From Rubinisphaera margarita (lineage in GTDB: Bacteria > Planctomycetota > Planctomycetia > Planctomycetales > Planctomycetaceae): 64,000 nucleotides of DNA. Below the pieces are notes generated by a model. The model was given only the letters and a program-made list of their open reading frames with translations, was not told where the DNA came from and searched no databases. A program made the translations under genes and the position numbers. The stretch covers positions 124,001 through 188,000 of the forward strand of contig NZ_JAKFGB010000009.1 in the NCBI RefSeq assembly GCF_022267515.1, read 5' to 3'. Shown in pieces: positions 46,269-56,158 of this stretch; position 1 is the first letter of the stretch, and the number at the start of each line of letters is the position of its first letter.

Positions 46269-47968
46269 GGCTCCACCTCGGCGGCGGGCTCTTCATTTGC
46301 ATCCGATAGAGTGCCGACTCGAATCGTGATGTCGTCTCCTTTCGGACCGGTCGGTTCGTCCCGGGTGCGGCCGTTGTCATCGACGCGGTCTTCGCCGATC
46401 GAGTAGGTGAGAATCGATTGCCCGTCCTCACTGACGCGATAAATCCACTCCCGGCCGGCAAAGGCATCGAATGGCGTTTCATCGAGATACTCCGGCACGA
46501 GTTTGGCAAGCGACTCCGGAAACCGACCGTGCCGAGCTTTGTATTCGCCGAGGGCCAGCGCGAGGAGGGAACGCTGCAGCCTGGTCGCGCTCGCCTGCAG
46601 GTTTGGATGAATCAGATATCCGTTGTGAATGTGCGCGAACGCGAAGCATTCGCCAAGGATGACTCCCCGGCCGTGCGGTCCCGCCAGAAAGACAGAGACC
46701 GGGTTCTGTGTCAGTTGCTGGATGAATTTTTCTCGCTCCGTCCGGATTCGTTCCAGTTCACTTTTCAGTGCTGTTCGACGGCTTTCGTCCTGCTCGCCGA
46801 CTGCTTCGACAAGCTGGTCGAAAGCATTGTTGACGATGATGAGTGTCTCGTTGAGGTCCATCGTGAGGCGAGGGGTGCTGTCGAGTAGAAAGGGGGGAGG
46901 TTTCATGCGATACAGACCGCTGAATCCGTCCCACAAATCCGGGCGATCCCGCATCGCAGTGATCAGTTCGAGAGCCGCCATTCGCTCCCCGCGATCCACA
47001 TTCCGGGCTAGGGCTTCGGTCGTAATCACCGGCGGCAATTCGCCGAGTTCCCGCCGGTATTCGCGGGCCATTCCGGAGGGCAATTCGGGATGGAGGGCCA
47101 ACTGGACATCCCCCGTGCTTGCCTGATTTTCGATCGTCATGGCTACGAAGACTTCCACCAGCGTCCATCCCCGGCAGACATGTCGAGCCAGACGATGCAC
47201 GGTCATCAGATCAGCTCTGGCTTCTGAAAAACGTTGCTCCTGAAGATGCCACATCGCACGAGAGACCAGCATCTTCGCCATCGTGCTATTCAATTGCACA
47301 TCGGGAAGACGGCTTCGCATCAGGAGACGATCCGAGGCATCGCCGGATGCCGGCAAGATCGCGGGCCGGAAGTATTCCTCCCGCATCGTGGCTTCGTGAA
47401 CCAGTCTGAGCGGCGTCCGGTTCTGTTCAATCCAGTCCGCGATGTCGGGAAAATCGGTTCGGGCCCACGGACCTTTGTACGCGGCACTGAACTCTTCATC
47501 GAACTGCTCTACGCCCGCCCGACGCTCATCCTCACTCAGGCCCGCGAGTAGAGAATTGAGGAAGTCATTCGCGGTGACGAAATACCTCCCGCCAACCGGC
47601 AACCGGGGAACGCCCAGTTCATCAGACATTGCGTGACCGAATTCGATGTCGCTTCCTTCCGGTTGTGGCCCGACCGCCTTCTGCAGCAGCACCATCGCAT
47701 TCGTTTCCGGCGTCACCCCCTCCCGCATCATCTCATTGAGAGCGGCGATATAGTCGGGCAATCCGTTCGGCTTCAACGGCTCGGTGATATAAGTCGTCTC
47801 CCGCGACACCCGAATCGCCGGCCACGGCTGCCCGAAGTTCACCCAGGCCGCGACAATCGACAGCAACAGCACGAAGGCCGACAACCCGCCCACAACAGTC
47901 CACACGGGATGCCGCCGCATCCAACTCCGCCATGTGCGGCGTTCTTCGGAAGACGAGGAGGACGTCAT
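46265..47968 (-). CDS. Tandem paralogue 2: membrane-anchored protein, unknown family
   Basis: 567 residues from ATG 47968 (ATG 48016 is an alternative with 16 extra residues). Signal anchor after WMRRHP (WTVVGGLSAFVLLLSIVAAW), the same arrangement as paralogue 1. Blocks: SRETTYITEPL..GLPDY, EGVTPETNAMV, DLMTVHRLARHVCRGWTLVE, VDRGERMAAL, and C-terminal LALGEYKARHGRFPESLAKL with YRVSEDGQSILTYSIGEDRV. Closest in build to paralogue 1. Confidence 0.86.
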   Translation of the reverse strand: MTSSSSSEERRTWRSWMRRHPVWTVVGGLSAFVLLLSIVAAWVNFGQPWPAIRVSRETTYITEPLKPNGLPDYIAALNEMMREGVTPETNAMVLLQKAVGPQPEGSDIEFGHAMSDELGVPRLPVGGRYFVTANDFLNSLLAGLSEDERRAGVEQFDEEFSAAYKGPWARTDFPDIADWIEQNRTPLRLVHEATMREEYFRPAILPASGDASDRLLMRSRLPDVQLNSTMAKMLVSRAMWHLQEQRFSEARADLMTVHRLARHVCRGWTLVEVFVAMTIENQASTGDVQLALHPELPSGMAREYRRELGELPPVITTEALARNVDRGERMAALELITAMRDRPDLWDGFSGLYRMKPPPFLLDSTPRLTMDLNETLIIVNNAFDQLVEAVGEQDESRRTALKSELERIRTEREKFIQQLTQNPVSVFLAGPHGRGVILGECFAFAHIHNGYLIHPNLQASATRLQRSLLALALGEYKARHGRFPESLAKLVPEYLDETPFDAFAGREWIYRVSEDGQSILTYSIGEDRVDDNGRTRDEPTGPKGDDITIRVGTLSDANEEPAAEVEP

Positions 47969-48046
47969 GGACGCCAGAAAAATGAATCCAGGGGAAATAC
48001 GCATGCGGGGAGTCAATCGTTTTGGAGGTAGTGATTCTCAGTAGCG

Positions 48047-49708
48047 TTAGTTGTTCATCCACTCTGGTGGATGTCCTCCCCAGGCTCGGATGTCGTCGGC
48101 AGAACTTCCGTCCGGGGTTTCTTCGCCGTAAGTGCGGCCCTGACTGTCGAGACCGTCAACGCCGGCTGAGTAGAGAAGCATGGACTGGCCGTCTTCGCTG
48201 ACGCTGTACTTCAGAGACTCATTGGTGAAGGGATCAATGGAGAGTTCATCGAGGTCCTTCTTCGTTAACAGGTCGAGCCGGGCAGGGAACTCGCTCTCAC
48301 TAATGCGGTGTTCGATGAGAGCCAGGCTCAGCAGCGTCAGGCGATGGCGGGCGATGTTTCGCTGATGGACGCGATCGATCTGACGCATGGACGATTCGCG
48401 CAGTCGGGCGAAAACGTAAGCGTAGACTTCGCCGCGTTCGCGGGCGTCGGCTAGCATCACTTTCAACGGGGCCTTGAACTCCGCGACTTTCGCCTGTCGT
48501 TCGAGATTCGCATTCTCCAGGGCGTCAAAAAGCTTGTCCCGCTCGCTGTTGTCTGGTTTCCGCAGGGCCGCCACCTGGGCATCGAAGCTGCTATTCGTCA
48601 GGACGAGTGTCGTGTTCCAGTCGATTGCCGAGTTCCAGAGCCCGGTCAGGAGCTTCTGGATGAAGGCATCCGCTTCTCCGCCGACAAGATCTTCCATCTT
48701 CAGGCGGCGCGTCGACATGGCGACGATCGCATCGAGGCTCATCAAACGCTCGCCGCGGTCCACCAGAATGGAAAGCTCGTCGCGGGTCATCAACGAGCCG
48801 AGCTCTTCGATCTTCCCCCGAAAACCGGCGGCCCGGTTCGCGGTCATCCCCTCGGCATTCAGGAACGACAGAGCAGCCGCACTGGCGGCGTATTCGAGGG
48901 CGGACGCGTTGAGATACTCAATAATCGTCCAGCCATGAGCCACGTGCCGGGCAAGCCGATGCAGATCGAGGACGTCCCGCTCGGCCTCATCGAGACGCTT
49001 CTCGCCAAGAGACAGCATGATGCGAGTTCTCAAGATCCGGGAAACTTCACGGTTCAGCGAGCCGTTCCCGATCAACGTCTGCACGAGCAACTGCCGACGC
49101 TCATCTGAGGGATCGGATGCAGCCGCCTGATCGATGACCGGTAGAAAGTAGCGGGGACGAATCGCCGCCTCGTGCACCTTTGCCAGTGGAGCTTCGTTGC
49201 TGCGGAGCCATTTCACGATGTCGGGGAATTCCTCCGCCGTCCACGGCTGTGACACGCAATGTTGAGCGTGATCCATCAGCTGTTTGGAAGCCGCGTTTCG
49301 TTGCTCCTCAGTCAACTCGGGTGACTGTTTCAGCGTTTTCGCGAGAAACGCTTCGAGAGAGACCAGATAATCTCCCTCCGGGGGCAACGGGTCGATCTCA
49401 AGGGCAACGGCCAGCTTCGCGGCGTAGGCATCGCCCCCCGCCAGATGCGGCCCGGACGCCTCGAGTAGCGGGACCATCGCGTTGTTTTCCGGCGTCACTC
49501 CCTCGCCTCGCCACGCATTGATCGCGGCCACATAATCAGGAAGCCCGGCCGCCGTCAGATGCTCGGTGACATACGTCGTCTCCCGCGAAACGGAGAGGGT
49601 GCCTTGGGCTCCGGACTCCCCGGGCGCCTCCCCTCCGGCGGTTGCGGAACAGAGTAGCCCACTGAACACCATCCCGACCACAACCGGTCCCAAGTGCAGA
49701 GATCGCAT
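48047..49708 (-). CDS. Tandem paralogue 3: exported protein, unknown family
   Basis: 553 residues from ATG 49708, preceded by GAGGAG. A cleavable-looking signal (LHLGPVVVGMVFSGLLCSATAGG). Blocks: SRETTYVTEHL..GLPDY, EGVTPENNAMV, DVLDLHRLARHVAHGWTIIE, VDRGERLMSLDAIVA, SAIDWNTTLVLTNSSFDA, and the C-terminal LALIEHRISESEFPARLDLL with YSVSEDGQSMLLYSAGVDGL. Stop lies 78 nt before the start of paralogue 2. Confidence 0.87.
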   Translation of the reverse strand: MRSLHLGPVVVGMVFSGLLCSATAGGEAPGESGAQGTLSVSRETTYVTEHLTAAGLPDYVAAINAWRGEGVTPENNAMVPLLEASGPHLAGGDAYAAKLAVALEIDPLPPEGDYLVSLEAFLAKTLKQSPELTEEQRNAASKQLMDHAQHCVSQPWTAEEFPDIVKWLRSNEAPLAKVHEAAIRPRYFLPVIDQAAASDPSDERRQLLVQTLIGNGSLNREVSRILRTRIMLSLGEKRLDEAERDVLDLHRLARHVAHGWTIIEYLNASALEYAASAAALSFLNAEGMTANRAAGFRGKIEELGSLMTRDELSILVDRGERLMSLDAIVAMSTRRLKMEDLVGGEADAFIQKLLTGLWNSAIDWNTTLVLTNSSFDAQVAALRKPDNSERDKLFDALENANLERQAKVAEFKAPLKVMLADARERGEVYAYVFARLRESSMRQIDRVHQRNIARHRLTLLSLALIEHRISESEFPARLDLLTKKDLDELSIDPFTNESLKYSVSEDGQSMLLYSAGVDGLDSQGRTYGEETPDGSSADDIRAWGGHPPEWMNN

Positions 49709-50084
49709 GGATAAACTCCTCGAATGAGGGAATGAAGACAAGACAAATCAGAATCGATCACGGAGCCTGAGAATCAGACTCGTCCACAAGATTGCCCATG
49801 AAACCGGCAAACCAGCGGCACGGTTGCGACGACAAAATCGCATAGAAAACTTTCAGCCGTAACCTTCACGTAGGGTGCTGGTGTACATGATGTCCATCTG
49901 GCTGACGGAATTCCGGTCTGAATCGGGAATTTTGGCTCGGGAAGATAATCCCCCGCAGAATCAGAGAGCATTCCGCAAGGGAGCTGGAGAGCCGCTGCGA
50001 ATTCTCAGGTCGTCGCCCCGAATGTCGAACGAACAACGAAGAAAAGTCGGGGCTTTCTGCTGGTTTGAACTCGGTTCACGATTC
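49709..50084. other. Intergenic stretch between paralogues 3 and 4
   Basis: About 376 nt, the longest gap in the array. A separate promoter for paralogues 3-1 would fit here, but I cannot point to one. No repeat or RNA gene seen. Confidence 0.4.
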
Positions 50085-51791
50085 TTACTCTTGCCCGTTC
50101 TCAGCTGGCGCTGATTCAACGAAGAACCCCGCCCGAATCCTCAGGTCGTCGGCAGTAGCCGTGGAGCCGTCCGACTCGCCATAGGTGCGGCCGGCTTCGT
50201 CGGTCCCGTTTTCGCCGACGGAGTAGACGAGCATTTTCAAGCCGTCGTCGCTGACGTGATACTTGAGGGGCTCGCCGGAGTAGAGGTCCTGCGGGAGTTT
50301 GTCGAGTTGAGCGGGGACCAGGTCGTTGAGCTCTGCCGGGTAGCGTTTGTGCTGCTGTCTGTACTCGGCCAGAGCGAAGCCGACGATGGTGACCTGCCGT
50401 CGCATTTCGCTTCGAATCCAGGCTCGGTCGACCTGGTGCACGGCTGGGAGAAGCAGGGCTTTCAGGACCTCGCCGAGTTTCTCTCCGCGGAAGGTGCTGC
50501 CGGCCAGGAGGAACGAGACGCCGTTCTGCCAGTTTTGGACTCCCTGGGCCTGCTTCTTGAGCGCTTCGTTCAGTTCGGCAAAGCGCTGCTCACGCAGCTC
50601 CTTGTCTTCTGCCTGCAACGTGACCGTGATCTCGTCGTAGGCTTCGTTCATCACCCGCAGCGTGGCGTTCCAGTCGATGCCGAGGCCGAACAGCCAGTTG
50701 ATGATCTTCGTGGACAGGTCGTCGCCCCCGCCGCCCGCCAGTTCCTGGGCGGTAACTCTGTTCGTCGCCAGAGCGATGATCGAGTCGAGCCCCATCAGCC
50801 GTTCCCCTTTGTCGATGAGGTCCGCCATCTCAGCTCGCGTGACGGTCGGGCCGAGTTCCTGCAACGCCTGCTTGTGGGCGGCGGCCTGCTCGGCAGTCAG
50901 CTGCGGACTGATGGCCAGTGCGGCTTCCGCGTTGTAGGCGATCGAATCGATGGCGACGCCGACGAGGAACTCGATCAGCGTCCAGCCCTGGGCGACATGA
51001 TGCCCGAGTCGATGCGTGGCGAGCAGATCCTGACGGGCCTCTTCGATTCGCCCCTCGCCGAGATGCAGCATCGCTCGCGTATTGAGCAGCCGGGCGATCT
51101 CGCGGGACTTCTGAATGTCCGGCAGCAGAACGCCAATCAGCAGACGTCGTCCCTGGTCGAACTCCTTTTCAGACGGAGAGAAAACAACCGGGCGAAAGTA
51201 GTCGGGCCGCTTGACGCCCTCATGCACCAGCTTGAGCGGAGCTTCATTCGCTTTGACCCACTCGGCAACGAGCGGATAATCCTCCGCTTTCCACCGACCT
51301 TCTGAAGTCTTGCCTTGATCCTCGTAGAAGTCTTCAATGCGTTGATTGACCGCCTGTTCGGTCAGCTCAGCCGACTCAGCTTCGGCGGCCTGCCGCGCGA
51401 AGTCGCCGCCGCTGATGATGTACTCGCCGTCTTCCGGCAGCGGATCGATTCCGAGAGCTTCGGCCATCGCATCACCGAAGCCTTTATCAACATTCTCCGG
51501 CCGCGGCCCCATCGCCTTCCAGATCAGGACGAAGCTGTTGGTCTCCGGCGTCACCCCTTCGCTCATGCGGGCGTTAAGGGCAGCCGGATAGTCGGGGTAG
51601 CCGCCTTCGGTCAGCGGCTCGGTGATAAACGTCGTTTCTTCCGAGATCTCAATCTTCGGCTGCGGGCGTTTGTCTTCATCCGGCTTCCCGCGATCCCGAG
51701 CCATCGTCGGGACGGAAAAGACGCCGAGGAGGAGCATCGCGAAGACAAAAGCAAAACGACACGGAACGGCAGAGCGCAATCGAGCAAGCAT
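50085..51791 (-). CDS. Tandem paralogue 4: exported protein, unknown family
   Basis: 568 residues. Signal peptide (FAFVFAMLLLGVFSVPTMARD). Blocks: SEETTFITEPL..GYPDY, EGVTPETNSFV, DLLATHRLGHHVAQGWTLIE, IDKGERLMGLDSIIALATNR, GIDWNATLRVMNEAYDEI, and C-terminal FALAEYRQQHKRYPAELNDL with YHVSDDGLKMLVYSVGENGT. The central helical half would fit a repeat-like scaffold. Function unknown. Confidence 0.87.
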   Translation of the reverse strand: MLARLRSAVPCRFAFVFAMLLLGVFSVPTMARDRGKPDEDKRPQPKIEISEETTFITEPLTEGGYPDYPAALNARMSEGVTPETNSFVLIWKAMGPRPENVDKGFGDAMAEALGIDPLPEDGEYIISGGDFARQAAEAESAELTEQAVNQRIEDFYEDQGKTSEGRWKAEDYPLVAEWVKANEAPLKLVHEGVKRPDYFRPVVFSPSEKEFDQGRRLLIGVLLPDIQKSREIARLLNTRAMLHLGEGRIEEARQDLLATHRLGHHVAQGWTLIEFLVGVAIDSIAYNAEAALAISPQLTAEQAAAHKQALQELGPTVTRAEMADLIDKGERLMGLDSIIALATNRVTAQELAGGGGDDLSTKIINWLFGLGIDWNATLRVMNEAYDEITVTLQAEDKELREQRFAELNEALKKQAQGVQNWQNGVSFLLAGSTFRGEKLGEVLKALLLPAVHQVDRAWIRSEMRRQVTIVGFALAEYRQQHKRYPAELNDLVPAQLDKLPQDLYSGEPLKYHVSDDGLKMLVYSVGENGTDEAGRTYGESDGSTATADDLRIRAGFFVESAPAENGQE

Positions 51792-51895
51792 GACGGAGAA
51801 TCCCGGGAAAGAGTGGCTGGTTCGAAAACCGTGAACGCAATTCTACCCCAACGGATCACCAGATTCAGCCATAGACCGCAGTTTGACCGGTTTCC

Positions 51896-53518
51896 TCAGC
51901 GACTTGCGGGTACCGCCAGCGAGCCAAGCGTGACCCGCAGGTCGTCCATGATTTGCTCATCGAGAAACTCTTCACGAAAGCGTTCGCGATCATCGATTCG
52001 ATCTCGCCCGAGCGAAGCCAGCTCGGCCGACTGACCGCCATCGCTGGTGCGATACTGCAGCGGCTCGCCCGAATAAGGATCATCGGGGACCTCGGGCAAG
52101 AACTTCGGGACGAGTTCATTCAGGGCAGGCGGATAGCGATCGTGAAGGCTGCGATACTCCGCCAGCGCGAGGGCGGTGATGGAGAGCGTCAGACGAGTCT
52201 CATATCGACCGAGCCAGCGATCCATGTACTGAATCTGTCTCGTCAGCGTGGATCCGATCAGGTGTCCCATGGCATCGCCGCGGCGCTGGGGGCCAGCCGT
52301 GACGAGTTCGAGGCGGGTTTCCGGAAGCAGCATTTGCGTGCGAACTTCTTGCAGGTCCTTCGCCAACTGGTCGAGTTGTTTCGCCCGCGTGCGGACGCTT
52401 GTTTCCCGGAGAATCCCGCTGAGCCGATCGTAGTAGCCGTTGATCACCGTGAGGACGGTGTCCCAGTCCAGGGAGCGTTCGGCCAGCCAGGCAATCACGT
52501 CTCCGACCTGATCGTTTTCGGTAATCATTCCCGCTTCGATGTTCTGTCCGGCTGCCAGCGCGATGGTTGAATCGAGTGCGATGAAGCGTTCGCCCACGCT
52601 CACCTGTTCAACCAGAGTGGACCGTTGCGGGCCGAATGCAGTCAACAGCCGTCGATACGCGGCGGCCTGGGGGGCCGTCAGTTCCGGATGAGAGGCCAGA
52701 GCAATATCGCCCCGAGCCGCCATCTCGGAAATCGCCCCGCCGACCAGAAACTCGACCAGCGTCCAGCCTCGAGAAACCTGATACGCGAGTCGATGCACCG
52801 TGGTGAGATCGCGAATCGCCGCGTCGAGTTCGCCTTCGCCAATGTGCATCATCGCTCGGGCCATGATCATCCGGGCCAGCTGCCGATAGTGCTGAACATC
52901 GGGCAGCAGCACGAGCATCAGCAGTTGATCTTCAGGGGGCGTGTTGGTTCCGAAAACAACCGGGCGAAAGTAGTGCGGCCGCTGCACGGCGGCTTCGACC
53001 TGTGCGAAAGGGACGTCGTTCGCGTCGAGCCACAGGGCAATTTCCTGAAAGTCGTCTCGCCGCCATGGCTCGTTCCAGGTCTGCTCGAATCGCTTTTCGA
53101 TTTCATTCCAGACGAACTCGGTCTGTTCCGGCGTCGCCCCCGGAGCCCGCTCCGTGATGAAATGCTGAAAGAACTGATGGCTCGGGACAAGATAGTCTCC
53201 CTCATCCGGCAGCGGCTCAATGCCAACCGCGTCGCTCATCGGCCGGTCAATCTCCATGCGTAATCCACTCAGCTTCGGCCCCAACACCTGCCAGAGCCCA
53301 ACGACTGCATTCGTCTCCGGCGTGATGCCCTCACTCATCCGCGCATTCAGCGCAGCCGCGTAGTCGGGCAGACCGTTCGGCTTCAACGGCTCGTTGATAT
53401 AAGTCGTCTCCGGAGCGATACGGACCGACGACCTGGGCTCTTCGGCGAAGCCAGGCGAGGCGGAAATCAGAAAGGCGTAAAGCGAGCAGAACAACACGGC
53501 AAAGAGCCGAATCGACAT
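51896..53518 (-). CDS. Tandem paralogue 5: exported protein, unknown family
   Basis: 540 residues from ATG 53518, preceded by GGGAGA. Signal peptide (LFAVLFCSLYAFLISASPGFA). Blocks: APETTYINEPL..GLPDY, EGITPETNAVV, DLTTVHRLAYQVSRGWTLVE, VSVGERFIALDSTIALAAG, SLDWDTVLTVINGYYDR, and C-terminal LALAEYRSLHDRYPPALNEL with PYSGEPLQYRTSDGGQ. The most divergent copy. First gene of the array, 113 nt after the DUF6655-like gene. Confidence 0.86.
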   Translation of the reverse strand: MSIRLFAVLFCSLYAFLISASPGFAEEPRSSVRIAPETTYINEPLKPNGLPDYAAALNARMSEGITPETNAVVGLWQVLGPKLSGLRMEIDRPMSDAVGIEPLPDEGDYLVPSHQFFQHFITERAPGATPEQTEFVWNEIEKRFEQTWNEPWRRDDFQEIALWLDANDVPFAQVEAAVQRPHYFRPVVFGTNTPPEDQLLMLVLLPDVQHYRQLARMIMARAMMHIGEGELDAAIRDLTTVHRLAYQVSRGWTLVEFLVGGAISEMAARGDIALASHPELTAPQAAAYRRLLTAFGPQRSTLVEQVSVGERFIALDSTIALAAGQNIEAGMITENDQVGDVIAWLAERSLDWDTVLTVINGYYDRLSGILRETSVRTRAKQLDQLAKDLQEVRTQMLLPETRLELVTAGPQRRGDAMGHLIGSTLTRQIQYMDRWLGRYETRLTLSITALALAEYRSLHDRYPPALNELVPKFLPEVPDDPYSGEPLQYRTSDGGQSAELASLGRDRIDDRERFREEFLDEQIMDDLRVTLGSLAVPASR

Positions 53519-53631
53519 GGACGTCTCCCGGAAATAGAAAAAACGAGACTGAACACCCAGATCGTAGCCGGGGGCCGTCTCGTTTTCACTGCACGGGGTG
53601 CAAATCTCGCGGTTTGTCCTGTTGCCGCCGC

Positions 53632-54396
53632 CTACTTCGCCCACGCTGGAGCGTCGGTCTGCTTCGTATCTTTCGCCGGAGCTTCGGCCGTCTTTTCGAC
53701 CTTTTCTTCGCCCGAGGCCAGGTGCAGTGTGCTGGAGCCGGGTGTGGACTGGGTGGGGGTGGGAGCTGAGAAGGCGACGGTTTGCGGCATCTGGTGCGTT
53801 GTTGCCCGGGTGGCTGAGGCTTTCTTGCCGGATTTGAGTTCGTCGTTGATCGAGCCGCCGTTGTAAGGACCGATGCCGAACATGAAGTAGGCACTGTCGT
53901 TCGATTCCGCCAGAGACACGCCGCCGTTTCCGAGCGAGGTTTTGCTCTTGGCGTCGTAGGCGACCAGGCCGATCTTGGCGATGCCCTTCTGATTCTTCTT
54001 TTCGAGTAGTCGCATTTCCGGCAGTGACATCATCCCCGGCAGGGTGATTTCCGGGGTGCCGACGAACGAATCGGCGGAGTGGGTGCCAATTGCTCCGGTT
54101 CGTGCTTCAACAATCAGCTCGGCTTCCTCCGCGGTTTTGACGACCTTCGCTCCCGCCCTCATCAGGCGATGGCGGATCGAGGCGATCACATAGTTCTTGT
54201 CGACGCCATCGATGTACTTGTCATCGAGGTAGACAACGCGGTTTGAGAATGGCGTGAAGTCTACTTTGTTGAGCGCCTGATCGACGGCGTTGGAAATCAG
54301 CATCTGTTCCTTGGCCGAGCGCGCTGTGTTCGTAGTCGAGGTCGAAGTGCAACCCACGGTTGCAGCGAGCGCGGCGAGAAGAAACAATCGATGCAT
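53632..54396 (-). CDS. DUF6655-like lipoprotein
   Basis: 254 residues from ATG 54396. Lipobox ATVGCTST (Cys about residue 16). The core TARSAKEQMLISNAVDQALN, FTPFSNRVVYLDDKYIDGVD and YVIASIRHRLMRAGAKVV matches a planctomycete lipoprotein family I know as DUF6655. The C-terminal third is a Pro/Thr/Ala/Lys-rich tail. Function unknown. It precedes the five-paralogue array in the same direction. Confidence 0.75.
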   Translation of the reverse strand: MHRLFLLAALAATVGCTSTSTTNTARSAKEQMLISNAVDQALNKVDFTPFSNRVVYLDDKYIDGVDKNYVIASIRHRLMRAGAKVVKTAEEAELIVEARTGAIGTHSADSFVGTPEITLPGMMSLPEMRLLEKKNQKGIAKIGLVAYDAKSKTSLGNGGVSLAESNDSAYFMFGIGPYNGGSINDELKSGKKASATRATTHQMPQTVAFSAPTPTQSTPGSSTLHLASGEEKVEKTAEAPAKDTKQTDAPAWAK

Positions 54397-54572
54397 CGGA
54401 CAAACTCTTCTTTGGGAATGGATTTCCAACAGGAGGGGCAGCCGGCAGCTGCAGCAGGGAGGTGATGTGCGCGCGAGAGGTATACCGGAATACGACAAAC
54501 TCGTCAAAAATATTTCGGAGCCAGTCCGCGTCTGTAATTCTTACAACCGACCAGGCGGAGGAAGTCAGCACC

Positions 54573-55514
54573 GTGACAGCGTTCTCATTGCCGCGTTATC
54601 AGGTCATTCCGCACGCTCATCGGCAGGTCTCGTTCTCTGTCGACGGCGTTGAAAAACTTCGCTGGCATTCCGGTGCCGATTATCCGCGACCGTTTTTCTA
54701 CCCATTTTGCGGCCCTTCGAACGAAACGCTCACCCGGATGGGACACGCCGGGGCTGGAAACCACGATCATCACCAGTCGATCTGGTTCGCGCATCACGAT
54801 GTCCAGGGCGTCAGCTTCTGGTCGAATTCCTCCCCGGCTCGCATTGAACAGCGGGAATGGCTCGCTTATTCCGACGGCGACGACGAAGCCGTGATGGCGG
54901 TTCTGCTCGACTGGAAAGACGGGCACGATCCCCAGCCGCTGCTGACGCAGGAGTTGATTGCCGGATTTCGGGTGCATCCCGATGGGGGGACTTTGCTCGA
55001 GCTGCAGTCGACGTTCACGCCCACAGCTGAGATGCTCGAGTTTGGTAAGACAAACTTCGGTTTTCTCGCGGTTCGCGTGGCGAAAACGCTCTCGGCCGCA
55101 TTCGGAGGCGGGCAGCTGCGAGACAGCGAAGGCCGTGAAGGAGAGCCTGCGATCTTCGGAAACCAGGCGAAATGGATGGACTATTCCGGCCCGGTGGCTG
55201 TTGGGTCGGGGAAGGACCGGCACACTGTCGAAGAAGGGATTACTTACTTCGATCATCCCTCCAATCCCGGTCACCCTTCGAAGTGGCATGTGCGGGAAGA
55301 TGGCTGGATGGGCTCTTCGACCTGCATGGATAGACCACTGATGACGACTCGGAAGGAGCCCTTGCGGCTCCGATACCTTCTGTTTGCCCACGCCGGATTG
55401 CCGGATGCGGACCAGCTTCTTGGAATTCAAAAAGAATTTACTGGCCGTTCCCCTTGGCGAGTTCGGAAATCGATGGTAAAACATCACACGTGGGACGTCT
55501 TCCGTGCCAGCTGA
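54573..55514 (+). CDS. DUF6807 (PmoA-like) family protein
   Basis: 313 residues from GTG 54573, with GGAGG 11 bases upstream; earlier starts read poorly. Landmarks: RPFFYPFCGPSNETLTRMGHAGAGN, HHQSIWFAHHDVQGVSFW, WKDGHDPQPLLTQELIAGF, FGFLAVRVAKTLSAAFGGGQ, and DRPLMTTRKEPLRLRYLLFAH. In planctomycetes these proteins are usually linked to sugar or glycan catabolism but lack known activity. No signal peptide in this start. It ends 320 nt before the S10 operon. Confidence 0.88.
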   Translation: MTAFSLPRYQVIPHAHRQVSFSVDGVEKLRWHSGADYPRPFFYPFCGPSNETLTRMGHAGAGNHDHHQSIWFAHHDVQGVSFWSNSSPARIEQREWLAYSDGDDEAVMAVLLDWKDGHDPQPLLTQELIAGFRVHPDGGTLLELQSTFTPTAEMLEFGKTNFGFLAVRVAKTLSAAFGGGQLRDSEGREGEPAIFGNQAKWMDYSGPVAVGSGKDRHTVEEGITYFDHPSNPGHPSKWHVREDGWMGSSTCMDRPLMTTRKEPLRLRYLLFAHAGLPDADQLLGIQKEFTGRSPWRVRKSMVKHHTWDVFRAS

Positions 55515-55834
55515 GCACGTCGAAAATGAACCGCCTGCGAGACCTGCCGGCATGCCGGTGATGTGTCGCTCGAAGTTCAGCTGAAGATTTAGCTGGATTC
55601 TCAAGGTTCAGCTGAGAATGTTCGCTCAATTGTTTTCGAAATTCGGAACGGTTTCGTTGACAAGTCGAACGTACGCAAGTAACATCCCCGCTTCCCATTT
55701 TCGGGAGGCCGGGAGAAGCTCTGTTTTCATCAGCTTTTGGTGAAAAATTCCAGGGTTTTTCCTCCACGCGGCATCTGGTTGCTCGTGTGGTTAATCGATA
55801 TTTCACATTCGCGAAGCAGGCAAGGGGAGGCGGA
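55515..55834. other. Leader and promoter region of the S10 operon
   Basis: Holds the promoter at 55657-55685, the 10-bp palindrome TTCAGCTGAA (55576-55585) with a near copy at 55607-55616, and an inverted repeat ATTCTCA..TGAGAAT (55597-55619). About 143 nt of leader separate the predicted start from rpsJ. Confidence 0.55.
55657..55685 (+). promoter_or_regulatory. Sigma70-type promoter of the S10 operon
   Basis: Perfect TTGACA (55657-55662), a 17-nt spacer, TAACAT (55680-55685). The best promoter match seen in this window and in the right place for the ribosomal operon. Confidence 0.75.
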
Positions 55835-56158
55835 GTGTCCGCAGGGTCACAAGAAAAAATTCGCATTCGGATGGAGGCTTACGACCATTCAGTGCTGGAT
55901 CAGTCGGCGTCAGATATCGTCGATACCGCCAAGCGAACCGGGGCGATCGTCCATGGGCCGATTCCTCTGCCAACGCGAATTGAGCGGTACACGGTTCTTC
56001 GTAGTCCGCATATTGATAAGAAGTCCCGTGAGCAGTTCGAGATTCGAACTCACAAGCGGGTGATTGATATCGTGCAGCCGACAGGTAAGACGATTGATGC
56101 TTTGAATAAGCTGTCGTTGCCGGCTGGTGTTGATATCAGGATTAAGGCGACCGCGTAA
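55835..56158 (+). CDS. rpsJ: Ribosomal protein S10
   Basis: 107 residues from a GTG with GGGGAGG four bases upstream; the ATG 16 codons earlier gives a non-typical extension. Landmarks: KIRIRMEAYDHSVLDQSASD, GPIPLPTRIERYTVLRSPH, and KSREQFEIRTHKRVIDI. Small-subunit protein also used in NusB-linked antitermination. First gene of the operon. Confidence 0.97.
   Translation: MSAGSQEKIRIRMEAYDHSVLDQSASDIVDTAKRTGAIVHGPIPLPTRIERYTVLRSPHIDKKSREQFEIRTHKRVIDIVQPTGKTIDALNKLSLPAGVDIRIKATA

Noticed and set aside
55515..55656. Terminator for the DUF6807 gene
   Set aside because: The ATTCTCA inverted repeat has a 9-nt loop and no T-tract; I leave it as an inverted repeat.
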